The notes under the pieces: model-generated | The model's input: only the letters and a program-made list of their open reading frames with translations | What the model was told of the DNA's origin: nothing | The model's database searches: none | NCBI RefSeq assembly: GCF_031679605.1 | Contig: NZ_CP117522.1 | Location: 3,348,001-3,412,000 of the forward strand | Direction: 5' to 3' | Source of the DNA: Streptomyces luomodiensis | Lineage (GTDB): Bacteria; Actinomycetota; Actinomycetes; Streptomycetales; Streptomycetaceae | Length of the DNA stretch: 64,000 bases | In this document: positions 25,414 to 34,544 of the stretch, in pieces | Layout of the letters: each line of letters starts with the position of its first letter | Numbering within the stretch: position 1 is the stretch's first letter | Position numbers and translations under genes: made by a program

Positions 25414-27075
25414 TCAGTACCGCGTGGTGCACACGTAGGTGAGCCAGCGCCCGCCGCCCGCGTGGGAGATGGCGCTGTTCTCGGCTTCGGTCGCGGTGGC
25501 GCCCTGACCGCCCCAATACTGGTTGGTGCTGTCGTTGTAGGCGATGGCGCCGCAGCTGTTGACGAAGGTCACCAGGACCTTGCAGCCGCTGCCGGAGCAC
25601 CTGGACAGGGCGGCCGACTGGGCGGCGCTCTGGGATGAGTAGTCCCAGGCCTTGCCCATGCTGCCGTCGTGCGCCACCGCGATGGCGCCGTAGTAGTCCG
25701 GCCGCGGCGGGGGCTCGGGGGCCTCCGTCACCGGGTCGGGGGCCTCGGTCGTCGGGTCGGGGTCGGGGGCCTCGGTCGTGGGATCGGGCTCGGGGGTGTC
25801 GTCGTAGTCCGAGTCGTAACTGTCGTCGTCCGCGGTGGTCTCGTCCGGATCCGGGGTGTAGTAGTCCGTCTCGGTGTCCGTCGGGTCCGAGGTGTAGTCC
25901 GGGTAGGAGGGGCTGGACGAGGAGGTCAGGGGCGCGCCGGCGGAGCTGTCGTCGTCCGACGAGCCGTGCGTGTTCGCGAGGACCAGCACCAGGATCACCG
26001 CGACGGCGGCGGCGATGGTGCCGGCCATGGCGGACGGCTTGGCCCTCGGGCCGGTGGTGCCCGCGCCCGTGGTGAAGGGGTTCCCCGCCGGGCCCCCGCC
26101 GCCCGATCCGCCGCCGCCTCCCGCGCCGGGGCGGACGAGCCGTGACACCAGGGGGGTCGGTCCGCCCGGCGCGGTGGCCTGGGCAGGGGTGGTCGACGTC
26201 TTGTGGCGGGCCGCCGCGAGGCGTTCGGCCCATTGGGCGGGCGTCGGCCGACGGGCCGGGTCGGGGTCGAGGCTGGCGCGGGCCAGGTCGCCGAGCGCCG
26301 GGTCGATCGCGGCCAGCGCGGCGGGGTCGGTGGTGGTCTGGTCGCGGGCGAAGATCCGGATCGCGAGCAGGGCGAGCTTGTAGACGTCGCTCGCGCGGGT
26401 CGCCTTCACCTCGCCCGCCGGGACCTGCCAGTCGGGCGTCTCGGCCTGCGGCAGCACCGTGCGGCCCCGCAGCCGCGCCGCGTCGCAGTCGATGAGGAAG
26501 ACCTCCGGCTGCGGATCGGTGGTGAACAGCAGGTTCTTCGGGGACAGGTCGCCGACCGAGACACCGATGCGGTGCAGCCGGTCGAGGACCTGGGCCAGGT
26601 CGGCCAGGATCAGCAGCCGGTGCCGGTCGCTGATGGTCAGGCCGATGCCGGCGACGTAGTTGTCGTCGTTGAGCAGGTACTCCAGGTTCGCGAGCCGTTG
26701 TGTGCCGCCGTTCGTGCCCGCCAGGCTCCGTAAGGTGAACCAGAAGCGGTCGGGCACCGCGCGCATGAGGAACCCGCGGATCTCCCCCTGGCGCCGGACC
26801 ACGGCCGCGGGCCACGCGGTCCGTTCGCACAGCCACTGGCCGTCGGCCGCGCTCAGCTCGCCGAGCAGCGCCACGCTCGCCGTCAGCGCGGTGGCGTCGA
26901 GGTCGGGCAGCACGGCGGCGCCGTACTCCTTGTACACCACCTCCCAGCCGCCGCCGTCGGCCTCGTTGATCCTCTTGTTGAGGACCTTGTACACCGTGCC
27001 CTGGCCGCCCTGCCCGAGCTGGGGGCCCAGGCTGAGCGTGCCGTGCTCGACCACGGAGGCGGACGGCGGCGTCAT
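25414..27075 (-). CDS. membrane protein kinase with extracellular DUF4189 domain (TerY-P-type triad)
   Basis: A 553-residue protein. Residues 1-300 are a diverged kinase: glycine loop LGQGGQGTVYKVL, lysine in VVYKEYG, catalytic loop VSVGDLSPKNLLF in place of HRD, and metal loop LIDCD in place of DFG. A Gly/Pro linker leads to one membrane helix (AGTIAAAVAVILVLVLA). Outside lies an acidic D/P/T/E-repeat stalk, then a C-terminal DUF4189 domain with cysteines (YYGAIAVAHDGSMGKAWDYS). The start overlaps the PP2C stop (ATGA). Signal output or input across the membrane is inferred. Confidence 0.83.
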   Translation of the reverse strand: MTPPSASVVEHGTLSLGPQLGQGGQGTVYKVLNKRINEADGGGWEVVYKEYGAAVLPDLDATALTASVALLGELSAADGQWLCERTAWPAAVVRRQGEIRGFLMRAVPDRFWFTLRSLAGTNGGTQRLANLEYLLNDDNYVAGIGLTISDRHRLLILADLAQVLDRLHRIGVSVGDLSPKNLLFTTDPQPEVFLIDCDAARLRGRTVLPQAETPDWQVPAGEVKATRASDVYKLALLAIRIFARDQTTTDPAALAAIDPALGDLARASLDPDPARRPTPAQWAERLAAARHKTSTTPAQATAPGGPTPLVSRLVRPGAGGGGGSGGGGPAGNPFTTGAGTTGPRAKPSAMAGTIAAAVAVILVLVLANTHGSSDDDSSAGAPLTSSSSPSYPDYTSDPTDTETDYYTPDPDETTADDDSYDSDYDDTPEPDPTTEAPDPDPTTEAPDPVTEAPEPPPRPDYYGAIAVAHDGSMGKAWDYSSQSAAQSAALSRCSGSGCKVLVTFVNSCGAIAYNDSTNQYWGGQGATATEAENSAISHAGGGRWLTYVCTTRY

Positions 27076-28124
27076 GACGCGCCTCCCGTCGTACGGGGCC
27101 AGACGGCCAACAGGGACCGGTCGTCGTCGAAGGTCTCCCGGGAGAAGTCCAGCAGATGCGCCAGCCACAGCGGGGCGGGCGGGACGGCCAGCTGGCTCGC
27201 GAACAGCGCGCCGACCTGTCCGTCGCCGTCGCCGAGCGGATCACCGAAACCGTCGGTGGCCACCAGCAGCACCCGGCCCGGGGTCAGCCGCGCGGTGGTG
27301 CGCTCCAACTGGTCGGGCACGCTGGGCAGCGGTGTGACCACGTTCGACACCACCACGGTGTCCGCATCGGACTTCAGGCCGAACAGCGGCTCATAGCGGC
27401 CCGTCGAGGTGTCCAGCAGCCACGCACCGGAGTCCCCGATCCGGAAGAGCTCCACGAGCGGACCGGCGGGGTCGGGCAGCACCGTCCCGGCCACGAGCGT
27501 CGTCGCGTAGAGCGCCGCCACGTCGCTCACCGTGGGTTCCTGACCGCCGAGCCGCCACTGTGCGAGCTGCCGCAGCCGTTCGGCGGCGTGGCGGGCGACG
27601 TCCTGGAAGTCCAGCGGGCCCTGTCGTGCGGGCAGCTGTACGGGCTGTCCGGGCTGTACCTGCTGTCCGGGCTGTCCGGGCTGTCCGGACAGCAGGTACA
27701 GCATGCGTTCCAGGACGGCCCGGCACGCTTCGAGGGCACCGAACTCGGAGCTGGTGGCGCTGGAGACACCGTCCGCGACGGCGAACGCGATACCGCCGGT
27801 GGACTCGTGCACGGCGGCCCGCGCGGCATCCTGCCGGGGCTGGCGGTAGTAGCGGTGTTTGGCGCCGCGCACCGAGGCGGAACGCAGGGTGAGCCCTGCG
27901 GGCCCGGCCGTCGACCAGCCGTCGCACTCGCTGTCCGGGAAGTCGAAGGCGTACTGCCCCGGTGCCTTCGCCTCGAATTCCGGACCGGGCGTACCCACCT
28001 CGATCCGCTGCCAGGGCGTCTGCCAGGACGTCTGCCCCGCAGGCGCGGGCCGGACCGGCGCCACCGGGGCGGCGCCCTCCTCGTGTGGTGCGTTCACTTC
28101 TCGGCCCCCGTACGGCGCGCTCAC
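27072..28124 (-). CDS. PP2C-type protein phosphatase (TerY-P-type triad)
   Basis: A 350-residue soluble Ser/Thr phosphatase: IAFAVADGVSSATSSEFGA (metal-binding Asp), LFRIGDSGAWLLD, LLVATDGFGDPLG and FDDDRSLLAVW. GTG 28124 shares a base with the vWA stop, giving tight coupling. An insert of repeated Gln/Pro/Gly (about 155-175) is encoded by near-repeats that form a 16-bp perfect hairpin in the DNA. It probably reverses phosphorylation by the neighbouring kinase. Confidence 0.83.
   Translation of the reverse strand: MSAPYGGREVNAPHEEGAAPVAPVRPAPAGQTSWQTPWQRIEVGTPGPEFEAKAPGQYAFDFPDSECDGWSTAGPAGLTLRSASVRGAKHRYYRQPRQDAARAAVHESTGGIAFAVADGVSSATSSEFGALEACRAVLERMLYLLSGQPGQPGQQVQPGQPVQLPARQGPLDFQDVARHAAERLRQLAQWRLGGQEPTVSDVAALYATTLVAGTVLPDPAGPLVELFRIGDSGAWLLDTSTGRYEPLFGLKSDADTVVVSNVVTPLPSVPDQLERTTARLTPGRVLLVATDGFGDPLGDGDGQVGALFASQLAVPPAPLWLAHLLDFSRETFDDDRSLLAVWPRTTGGAS
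27653..27702. repeat. 16-bp perfect inverted repeat inside the PP2C gene
   Basis: GCTGTACCTGCTGTCC and GGACAGCAGGTACAGC pair perfectly around an 18-bp spacer built of further GGGCTGTCC units. It encodes the Gln/Pro/Gly insert. Confidence 0.8.
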
Positions 28125-28804
28125 TACCCGACCTCGTCGATCGCCATGGTGAACTGGTCCGGCCGGTTCACCACGAGTTGCGGGTTGCCCGAGTTCAGCG
28201 CCTGGCCCGAGGCGACCAGGCTCGCGGTCAGCGCGTGGAAGAACTCCGCGACCGCCTGGCCGATGTCGGTCCCGGGCCGGGCGACGAACGCGAACTCCGG
28301 GCGGGTCGCCACCTCCACCATGGTGCGGGCCTGGGCGTCCCCGATCCCGCAGGCGACGATGTTGGGCGCGGTCGGCGTCAGCGACCTGTCGGTCAAGGTG
28401 GCGTGCGGCTTCCGCCAGCTGTTGCCATCGGTGGGCTGGCCGTCGCTGAGGAAGAACACCACCGGCCGGTGCACCTTGTACCCCTCGCCACGCAGCCACT
28501 GCACATCCGCCGGAATCCGGTCCAGCAGATCATCGAAAGCCGCCTGGTAGCTGGTCAGACCCCGGATCGCCACCTGGGGCAGGCTCGTCTCGGTGCGCAT
28601 GTCGGCGATGGCCAGGCGCACCTGCACGTCATCCGAGAAACCAAGCACCGCCAGCCGCAGCTTGGCCGCGATCATCGGCTCGGCCCGCAGCCCCTCGCAC
28701 AGCGAGATCAGGCCGTTGGACAACTCCGCCGTGTACGGCCCCATCGAAGCCGACTCATCCGCCAGCACGTACGCCGGCAGCAGTACACCCCTCGTCTCCG
28801 CCAT
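28124..28804 (-). CDS. TerY-like von Willebrand A domain protein
   Basis: A 226-residue vWA protein with a MIDAS metal site DESASM (DxSxS near 15), VFFLSDGQPTDGNSW and a C-terminal helix. It resembles TerY of tellurite-resistance loci, which act with a PP2C phosphatase and a kinase as a three-gene unit (TerY-P triad). ATG 28804 follows GGGGGAGA; upstream codons are not conserved-looking. First gene of the triad, divergent from the membrane protein at 29064. Confidence 0.87.
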   Translation of the reverse strand: MAETRGVLLPAYVLADESASMGPYTAELSNGLISLCEGLRAEPMIAAKLRLAVLGFSDDVQVRLAIADMRTETSLPQVAIRGLTSYQAAFDDLLDRIPADVQWLRGEGYKVHRPVVFFLSDGQPTDGNSWRKPHATLTDRSLTPTAPNIVACGIGDAQARTMVEVATRPEFAFVARPGTDIGQAVAEFFHALTASLVASGQALNSGNPQLVVNRPDQFTMAIDEVG

Positions 28805-29063
28805 ACGGATCCGTCTCCCCCGTTTGTATTTGTGTCCTATGCATGACACCGCACCGGTGCCGCGACGGCCGATGTCCGCCCGCCGGCAACCGGCGTCACG
28901 GGGTCTCCCGTGCGGACTCCGCCGGCAACCGGAGAGCGTGCTCTCGGTGTGCCGGGGCGTCGCTGCCGTGAAGGCCCGTCACAAGTGCCCTTACTGATAA
29001 GCGATGTGATGCCGTATCTTGCCAAAGCGCGAGCACGGGCGGAAGCGACTTGGGGGAGTCACC

Positions 29064-31316
29064 GTGGGCGACCACTACTGGCAGAACACATCCGGCAAGC
29101 CTCAACTGCCCACCTGGCAGCAGACCCCCCGAGCCGTGCCACCGCCGCTGGGACAGCCGGCACCGCCACCGGACCCGGCACAGCAGCCGCCACCTTCGGG
29201 CGGGCAGCCTTCCTCGGGCGGGCAGCCGTCTTCGGGCAAGCAGGCGCCAACGGCGCCGCCGCCGTCCTCGGCGCGGCCCCCGTCCCGCACGCCGGATCCG
29301 GCCCGGACCCGCGGCGCAGGGACCTCGACGTGGTCCGGCAGTGCGCCGAAGCCCACCACCACGCCAACCCCCACCCCCACCCCCGCCCCCACTTCCTCTC
29401 CCGCCGCCTCATCCGTCTCGCCCCAAGGCGGCAGCCACCGCCCGGCCGCCGCGGCGGCGGCCCTCGCCGCACTCCGGCGCCGCGCGGGCCTGCGCACCGC
29501 GGCGATCGTGGTCTTCTGCGCGGTCGCGGCCCTCGTCGCGGGACTGCTGATCTTCCTGCCGCCATCGGACGACGACCACCGGCCGGCCACGCGGTCCATC
29601 GCGCACCGGGAGCCCTTCAACCGGGCGCTGGCCAATCTGGCGGCGGCCCGGGGCCTGCGGTACAAGGACACCTCCGCCGACGGCTCACAGAGCCGCGACA
29701 TCACGGTGTCCCAGGGCGGGAACCTGTACGGCACCACCGGCTCGGCCACGGACCCGCAGGACGTGCTCCGGGTCGACGGCAAGACCTACACCAAGGGGAA
29801 CGCCACCCCGTCGGACGCCGGGGACGGCACGCGACAAGACGAAGGCCGGCGCTGGACCGTCGGCGCTCCGCAGGACGCGGTGTCGACCGGCGCACTCGAC
29901 CGGTTCACGTCGCCCGGTGAACTGGCCGCCCAGCTGTGGATCGCGCTGGACCGCACCGACAGCCTGCCGGACCCCGACGACCCGCGGTCGACGCCCGAGT
30001 CCGTGGACGGGGTGCCCGCCCTGCGCGCCGACACCCCCGCCGGCAGCCTGCTGGTGGCCAAGGACGCGCCGTACCGGGTGCTCCGCCTGGAGCCGCACCG
30101 GCCGTCCGGCGGACAGCCGTCCGGCGCGCGCAGCCAGCTCACTCTGTACGCCCCGGCATCGTCCGGCGCGCGCAGCCAGCTCACTCTGTACGCCCCGGCA
30201 TCGTCCGGCCCCTCACAGGTGAGCACGGGGCCCCTGCCGGGCACCGACTCGGCGGGCGTGGATCTCGCCCCGCTCTCCGACGAGCAGGCCGACCGGATGT
30301 ACGACGCCCTGGAGACGGGCACCCGGCAGCTCGCCGACGCGGTGGACGCCGGGGTCACGTTCACGCTGGACACCGACGGCAACATCAGCTGCGGCAGCTC
30401 GGGCTGCTCGGTCCACCAGCAGTTCACCGGCACCCTGACCACGGACGCCCGCACCCGGCTCACCGGCGGCAGCGTCACGGCCAGCATGGACGCGTCCATC
30501 GCCATCGACGGGCAGGACGCCGGCACGTGCAGCAGCTCGCGCAGATCCTTCCCGATCACCGGCAGAACGGTGACGGGGACCCTGTCCTGCTCCGCCCCCG
30601 GCGCCGGTCCCATCTACGCCGCCGTCGACGCCAAGTACCGGGCGCAGGCGGAGGCGGAGTCCCAGGCCTCCGGCGGGCAACCCGTTCCGTACAGCTTCCC
30701 CTACACGGCCAGGACCTTGGTCGACGCGGCAGCCCTCGCCACGGCCGAGGTGGACCGGCTGGTCGGGCAGGTGCGGCAGGACCGGCAGGGCGGCGACTGC
30801 CGCACCACCGGCGCCCGCGGCACCTCCGTCGTGGCCTCCTTGGCGGGCAGGCGGGCGGCGCTGCCGGCCGTGTTCGTCATCGCGGCGCGCTCGGCCCCTG
30901 GCTGCGCCGGGCTGCCCGCCGGCGTCACGGTCAGCCGCGACGACGGGTCCATTACCATTTCCCACCCGGAAAGCGGGTCCATGGCGCTCGCCCTGCTGGA
31001 CAGGCAAGGCAAGCTGACGCTCGGTATAGACCGGCTGAAAGGATCCACCATCTCCGGAAAGCAGATGTTTCAAATGATCATGAAGCACTTCGGTGACCGG
31101 GTGCGGAGCATCGAGGGAAACTGGTCGTACGGCGACAACCTGGCCGCCTTCAACAAGGCGGTGGCCGACGGCGTGCCCCTGAAGAGCGCCGCCCGACAGA
31201 CCTGGACCGGAAAGCGGGCGGCCGAGTACGGCTTCACCGGCGTGCGGATCACGCGCGCCATTCCGGCCGCGGACGGCGGATACGCGGCCGTGTCGGCGCT
31301 CTACCGGAGGCCGTAG
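29064..31316 (+). CDS. large membrane-anchored protein with toxin-like C-terminal module
   Basis: A 750-residue protein. Residues 1-140 are a Pro/Ser/Thr/Gly-rich cytoplasmic head, then one membrane helix (145-167) and a ~580-residue outside region. A 14-residue unit (GARSQLTLYAPASS) is duplicated from a perfect 42-bp DNA tandem. The final ~90 residues (GNWSYGDNLAAFNKAVADG; RQTWTGKRAAEYGFTGV) resemble C-terminal modules I recall from polymorphic toxins; unverified. GTG 29064 follows CTTGGGGGAG. Divergent from the vWA/PP2C/kinase triad and one base before a small gene. Confidence 0.65.
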   Translation: MGDHYWQNTSGKPQLPTWQQTPRAVPPPLGQPAPPPDPAQQPPPSGGQPSSGGQPSSGKQAPTAPPPSSARPPSRTPDPARTRGAGTSTWSGSAPKPTTTPTPTPTPAPTSSPAASSVSPQGGSHRPAAAAAALAALRRRAGLRTAAIVVFCAVAALVAGLLIFLPPSDDDHRPATRSIAHREPFNRALANLAAARGLRYKDTSADGSQSRDITVSQGGNLYGTTGSATDPQDVLRVDGKTYTKGNATPSDAGDGTRQDEGRRWTVGAPQDAVSTGALDRFTSPGELAAQLWIALDRTDSLPDPDDPRSTPESVDGVPALRADTPAGSLLVAKDAPYRVLRLEPHRPSGGQPSGARSQLTLYAPASSGARSQLTLYAPASSGPSQVSTGPLPGTDSAGVDLAPLSDEQADRMYDALETGTRQLADAVDAGVTFTLDTDGNISCGSSGCSVHQQFTGTLTTDARTRLTGGSVTASMDASIAIDGQDAGTCSSSRRSFPITGRTVTGTLSCSAPGAGPIYAAVDAKYRAQAEAESQASGGQPVPYSFPYTARTLVDAAALATAEVDRLVGQVRQDRQGGDCRTTGARGTSVVASLAGRRAALPAVFVIAARSAPGCAGLPAGVTVSRDDGSITISHPESGSMALALLDRQGKLTLGIDRLKGSTISGKQMFQMIMKHFGDRVRSIEGNWSYGDNLAAFNKAVADGVPLKSAARQTWTGKRAAEYGFTGVRITRAIPAADGGYAAVSALYRRP
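30120..30203 (+). repeat. perfect 42-bp tandem duplication
   Basis: Two identical 42-bp units within the membrane-protein gene, adding 14 residues in frame; recent slippage is likely. Confidence 0.9.
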
Positions 31317-31317
31317 C

Positions 31318-31551
31318 GTGCCCGGGGAGTGGGTCGCGGAGCTCCGCCGGCTGGCCGGGGCGGGGCTCGACATCGTGCAGATCGCCGAGTACATGCGTGA
31401 GCACCACGCGGAGTTCCAGGAGAGGTCGCTCGTCACGCTGAACGAGTACCGGCTGGCGTTCGACCTGTCGGTGCGGCAGATGCAGGACATCGGCGGCTGG
31501 TACGAGGGCGGCCTCACGTCCGAGTACCTGCGCAGCGTCATCCCGCTGTAG
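31318..31551 (+). CDS. small helical protein, possible partner/immunity of upstream protein
   Basis: A 77-residue soluble, mostly helical protein (WVAELRRLAGAGLDIVQIAE; YRLAFDLSVRQMQDIGGW). GTG 31318 is one base after the preceding stop, so translation is coupled. Family not recognised. Immediate position after a toxin-like C-terminus makes an immunity or chaperone role plausible, but nothing in the sequence proves it. Confidence 0.55.
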   Translation: MPGEWVAELRRLAGAGLDIVQIAEYMREHHAEFQERSLVTLNEYRLAFDLSVRQMQDIGGWYEGGLTSEYLRSVIPL

Positions 31552-31578
31552 GGCGGCGCCGTGAGCCCGGTGCCCGGT

Positions 31579-32619
31579 TCACCGGCCCCGGCGCCCGGCG
31601 AGACGGTCACCGGACAGAAGCGTGCCGGCCTGCTTGATCTGCTGGAACAGCGGAGAGACCGCCAGGCTCTGGAGGCCGGGCAAGGACCCGATGCGGTCCG
31701 ATGTGAATTCGAACAGGTCATCGAGATCCCGGCAGTGCGCGACGGCGTGGATGTTGTCGGGCCCGGAGACGGCCGCCGCGAAGGCGATCTCGGGTTCCCG
31801 CGCGAGTGCGCGTCCGACGCTTTTGACCGCCGACGGGTGCACGCGGAGCCAGAGGTGGGCCTGAGCGTGGTAGCCCAGTGCCGCCGCGGCGATCTCGACG
31901 TCGATGTGGACGACGCGGCGCAGGATCAAGGCGTGCAGGCGGCGTGATGCGCGTCCAGGCGTGAGGTCCGCCGCCGCGGCGAGATCGACGAGGCTGGCAC
32001 GACCGTCCGCGGCGAGGACGTCGAGCATCTTCTCGTCCCCGGGGGTGAGGCGCACCGGATCGCGCGCGACGATCGGGGACTCCGTGAAAGGGGCTTCGTC
32101 GTTCCCGAGGAGCGCTTCCTGCTGCGGGGTCAGCGCGCCGCGCAGTGCGGCCCAATAATGGCCGCGGCCGCCGAGGAACTGACGGAGCATCACCGACGCG
32201 TTGATGTCGAGGACCGCCGCGGTGCGCGGAAGCCGCTGGCCGAGCAGGTCGTCGCGCTGTTCCGGAGTCCGCGACCGGACCGCGCAGGTGACTTCGGAGC
32301 CCGCGGCGCCGAGGGCCACCCAGTTGACATCGTCGCGCTTCGCGAGTGCGTCGGCGATCGCCGCCGCACTGCCGGGGCGGCAGCGCAGCCGCACCAGCCA
32401 CTTGCTCTGCCCCAGCGCCCCCGGGTCGACGACGCCGGCGACGCGGATGACGCCATCGGCGCGCAGCCGGCGATAACGGCGGCCGACGGCGCCCTCGGTA
32501 AGGCCGAGCGCGTCCGCGATCGAGGCGAACGAGGCCCGCGGAGCGACCTGGAGTGCCCGAATGAGACGCACATCATCAGGCTGCACAGCGCCGGATTCGG
32601 TCATGGACGCGCTTGTCAT
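31579..32619 (-). CDS. Lrp/AsnC-family regulator with two HTH modules
   Basis: A 346-residue regulator with tandem halves: HTH 1 (ASFASIADALGLTEGAVGRRY) plus ligand domain, then HTH 2 (ASLVDLAAAADLTPGRASRRL) plus a second AsnC domain. This double form is common in Streptomyces. TACGAT (32632-32627) lies seven bases before ATG 32619 and no Shine-Dalgarno is visible, so a leaderless message is likely; ATG 32604 is an alternative. Divergent from an SDR/amidohydrolase pair that it may control. Confidence 0.88.
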   Translation of the reverse strand: MTSASMTESGAVQPDDVRLIRALQVAPRASFASIADALGLTEGAVGRRYRRLRADGVIRVAGVVDPGALGQSKWLVRLRCRPGSAAAIADALAKRDDVNWVALGAAGSEVTCAVRSRTPEQRDDLLGQRLPRTAAVLDINASVMLRQFLGGRGHYWAALRGALTPQQEALLGNDEAPFTESPIVARDPVRLTPGDEKMLDVLAADGRASLVDLAAAADLTPGRASRRLHALILRRVVHIDVEIAAAALGYHAQAHLWLRVHPSAVKSVGRALAREPEIAFAAAVSGPDNIHAVAHCRDLDDLFEFTSDRIGSLPGLQSLAVSPLFQQIKQAGTLLSGDRLAGRRGR

Positions 32620-32745
32620 GCGGGCAATCGTACAAATCTGCCCTGTGGACGTGCCCCGGAGGCGGCGTAACGGCAAGACTCCCACGAGGCAGCTCGGTGC
32701 GAGCTCGCCATCGTTCGAATGTTCGAAGAAGGAGGATGACCCGAA

Positions 32746-33468
32746 GTGTCATCAACGGAAACCGACGCGGACCGGCACCCGCCGACCGCTCTCATCGTCG
32801 GGGCGTCGCGCGGTCTCGGCCACGCGATGGCGGCCGAACTTTTCGACCGGGGATGGAACGTCATCGGAACGGTCCGGGACGCCACGGCCCGGACCCTCTT
32901 GCACGATCTCGCGGACCGCTCCGACGGGCGCGTCTCCGTCGAGCACCTCGACATCAACGAGCCCGATCAGCTGGCGCCCCTGCACGAGCGTCTCGGTTCA
33001 CGAGAACTCGACGTGCTTTTCGTCAACGCGGGGACCACGAGCCATGAACAGGCGCCGATCGGTGCGGTTCCGACGGCCGATTTCATCGACGTGATGGTCA
33101 CCAACGCGCTCAGCCCCATGCGCGTCATCGAAACACTCGAAGACCTCGTGTCTCCGACGGGACTCATCGGGGTGATGTCCTCCGGACAAGGCAGCATCAC
33201 GAACAACACGTCCGGATCGCGCGAGGTCTACCGGGGCAGTAAAGCGGCCTTGAACATGTTCATGCGCAGCTTCTCGGTCCGGCAGTCCGAGACCCAGCGC
33301 GCCTTCGTCCTCATGGCACCTGGCTGGATCCGTACGGCCCTGGGCGGGCCGGACGCGCCCTACACCATGGAAGAGGCCGTCCCGCGGGTGGTGGACGTCC
33401 TGCTGTCGAGGCTGGGGAAGCCCGGTCTCGAGTATCTGGACCGTTTCGGTCAGACCGTGCCGTGGTGA
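32746..33468 (+). CDS. SDR-family oxidoreductase
   Basis: A 240-residue short-chain dehydrogenase: cofactor loop VGASRGLGHAMAAEL, then VEHLDINEP, LFVNAGTT. The catalytic Ser is in MSSGQGS and the expected YxxxK appears as YRGSKAAL (Tyr, Lys present). GTG 32746 has AGGAGG upstream. Its stop overlaps possible GTG starts of the amidohydrolase gene, so the pair is one operon. Substrate unknown. Confidence 0.87.
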   Translation: MSSTETDADRHPPTALIVGASRGLGHAMAAELFDRGWNVIGTVRDATARTLLHDLADRSDGRVSVEHLDINEPDQLAPLHERLGSRELDVLFVNAGTTSHEQAPIGAVPTADFIDVMVTNALSPMRVIETLEDLVSPTGLIGVMSSGQGSITNNTSGSREVYRGSKAALNMFMRSFSVRQSETQRAFVLMAPGWIRTALGGPDAPYTMEEAVPRVVDVLLSRLGKPGLEYLDRFGQTVPW

Positions 33469-33476
33469 ACCGGAGC

Positions 33477-34544
33477 ATGAGGAACGTCATCGCCATCGAG
33501 GAGCACTGGACCACCGACGGCATCGACCGGGCGCTCCGGGCGCGGCCGGTACCGTCGCGCGACGAGAGCGTGGCGTTGAACGACAGTGGGGACATCCCCG
33601 AGCGGCTGCTCGACATCGGCGAGCGACGTATCGCGGCGATGGACGCGGCGGGGGTCGACCTTCAGATCCTCTCGATCGCCCCGCCGGGGACCCACGGACT
33701 CCCGGCCCGTGAGGCCATCGCGCTGAGCCGCGAGGCGAACGACCGCGCCGGCGAGGCCGTCAGCCGCTACCCGACGCGTCTGCGGGCGATGACGACGTTG
33801 CCGATGTCGGATCCGGACGCCGCCGTGACCGAGCTCGAGCGCACCGCGAACGCGCCCGCTCATGTCGGGATCATGTCCTACGGCCGCAGCGGCGACCGCC
33901 CGCTGGACGATCCCGCCTACGACGAGTTGCTCGCGACCGCCGCCGCCCTGCGACGGCCGGTGTTCATCCATCCCCAGATCCCGCCGAACGCGGTCAGGGA
34001 CGCCTCCTACCGCGGGTTCGACCCCACCGTCGAGCTCGCGCTGGCCACCTTCGGCTGGGGCTGGCACATGGAGGCGGGACTCGCGGCGCTCCGCCTGATC
34101 CTGCGCGGCACGTTCGACCGGCACCCGGATCTCCAGATCGTGCTGGGGCACTGGGGCGAGATGCTGCTGTTCGCCCTCGACCGGGTCGACAGCCTCTCGA
34201 ACGTCGCGACCGGCCTCGATCGTCGTGTCGCCGAGTATGTCCGGACCAACGTCCACATCGCGACCAGCGGCATGCTCACCCCCCGTTTGCTGCGGCACGC
34301 GCTGGACTTCACCAGCGTCGACCGGATCCTGCTCTCGGGCGACTATCCCTTCCACCGTCTCGACACCGCGACGCTCGCCGACTTCCTCGGGACGCTCCCC
34401 GACCGCGAGGACCAGCACAAGATCGCGTACGCCAACGCCCAGGCGCTCTTCCGCCTGGAACCGTCGTCGTCCGGCCCGGACGGCGGGACAGCGCCGATCG
34501 GCTCCCTCACCGGGTCGCGGCGTAGCGCTCCACCTCCGCCGTAG
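33477..34544 (+). CDS. ACMSD-type amidohydrolase/decarboxylase
   Basis: A 355-residue metal-dependent TIM-barrel of the amidohydrolase-2 family, which includes aminocarboxymuconate-semialdehyde and dihydroxybenzoate decarboxylases. Visible are the N-terminal IAIEEHW (E-x-H metal motif), RRPVFIHPQIPP, LQIVLGHWGEMLL (second His) and DRILLSGDYPFH (Asp). Together with the SDR it suggests a small catabolic step on an aromatic or cyclic acid, possibly under the Lrp regulator. ATG 33477 chosen; GTG 33462/33465 also possible. Its 3' end overlaps the convergent SUKH gene by 38 bp. Confidence 0.85.
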   Translation: MRNVIAIEEHWTTDGIDRALRARPVPSRDESVALNDSGDIPERLLDIGERRIAAMDAAGVDLQILSIAPPGTHGLPAREAIALSREANDRAGEAVSRYPTRLRAMTTLPMSDPDAAVTELERTANAPAHVGIMSYGRSGDRPLDDPAYDELLATAAALRRPVFIHPQIPPNAVRDASYRGFDPTVELALATFGWGWHMEAGLAALRLILRGTFDRHPDLQIVLGHWGEMLLFALDRVDSLSNVATGLDRRVAEYVRTNVHIATSGMLTPRLLRHALDFTSVDRILLSGDYPFHRLDTATLADFLGTLPDREDQHKIAYANAQALFRLEPSSSGPDGGTAPIGSLTGSRRSAPPPP

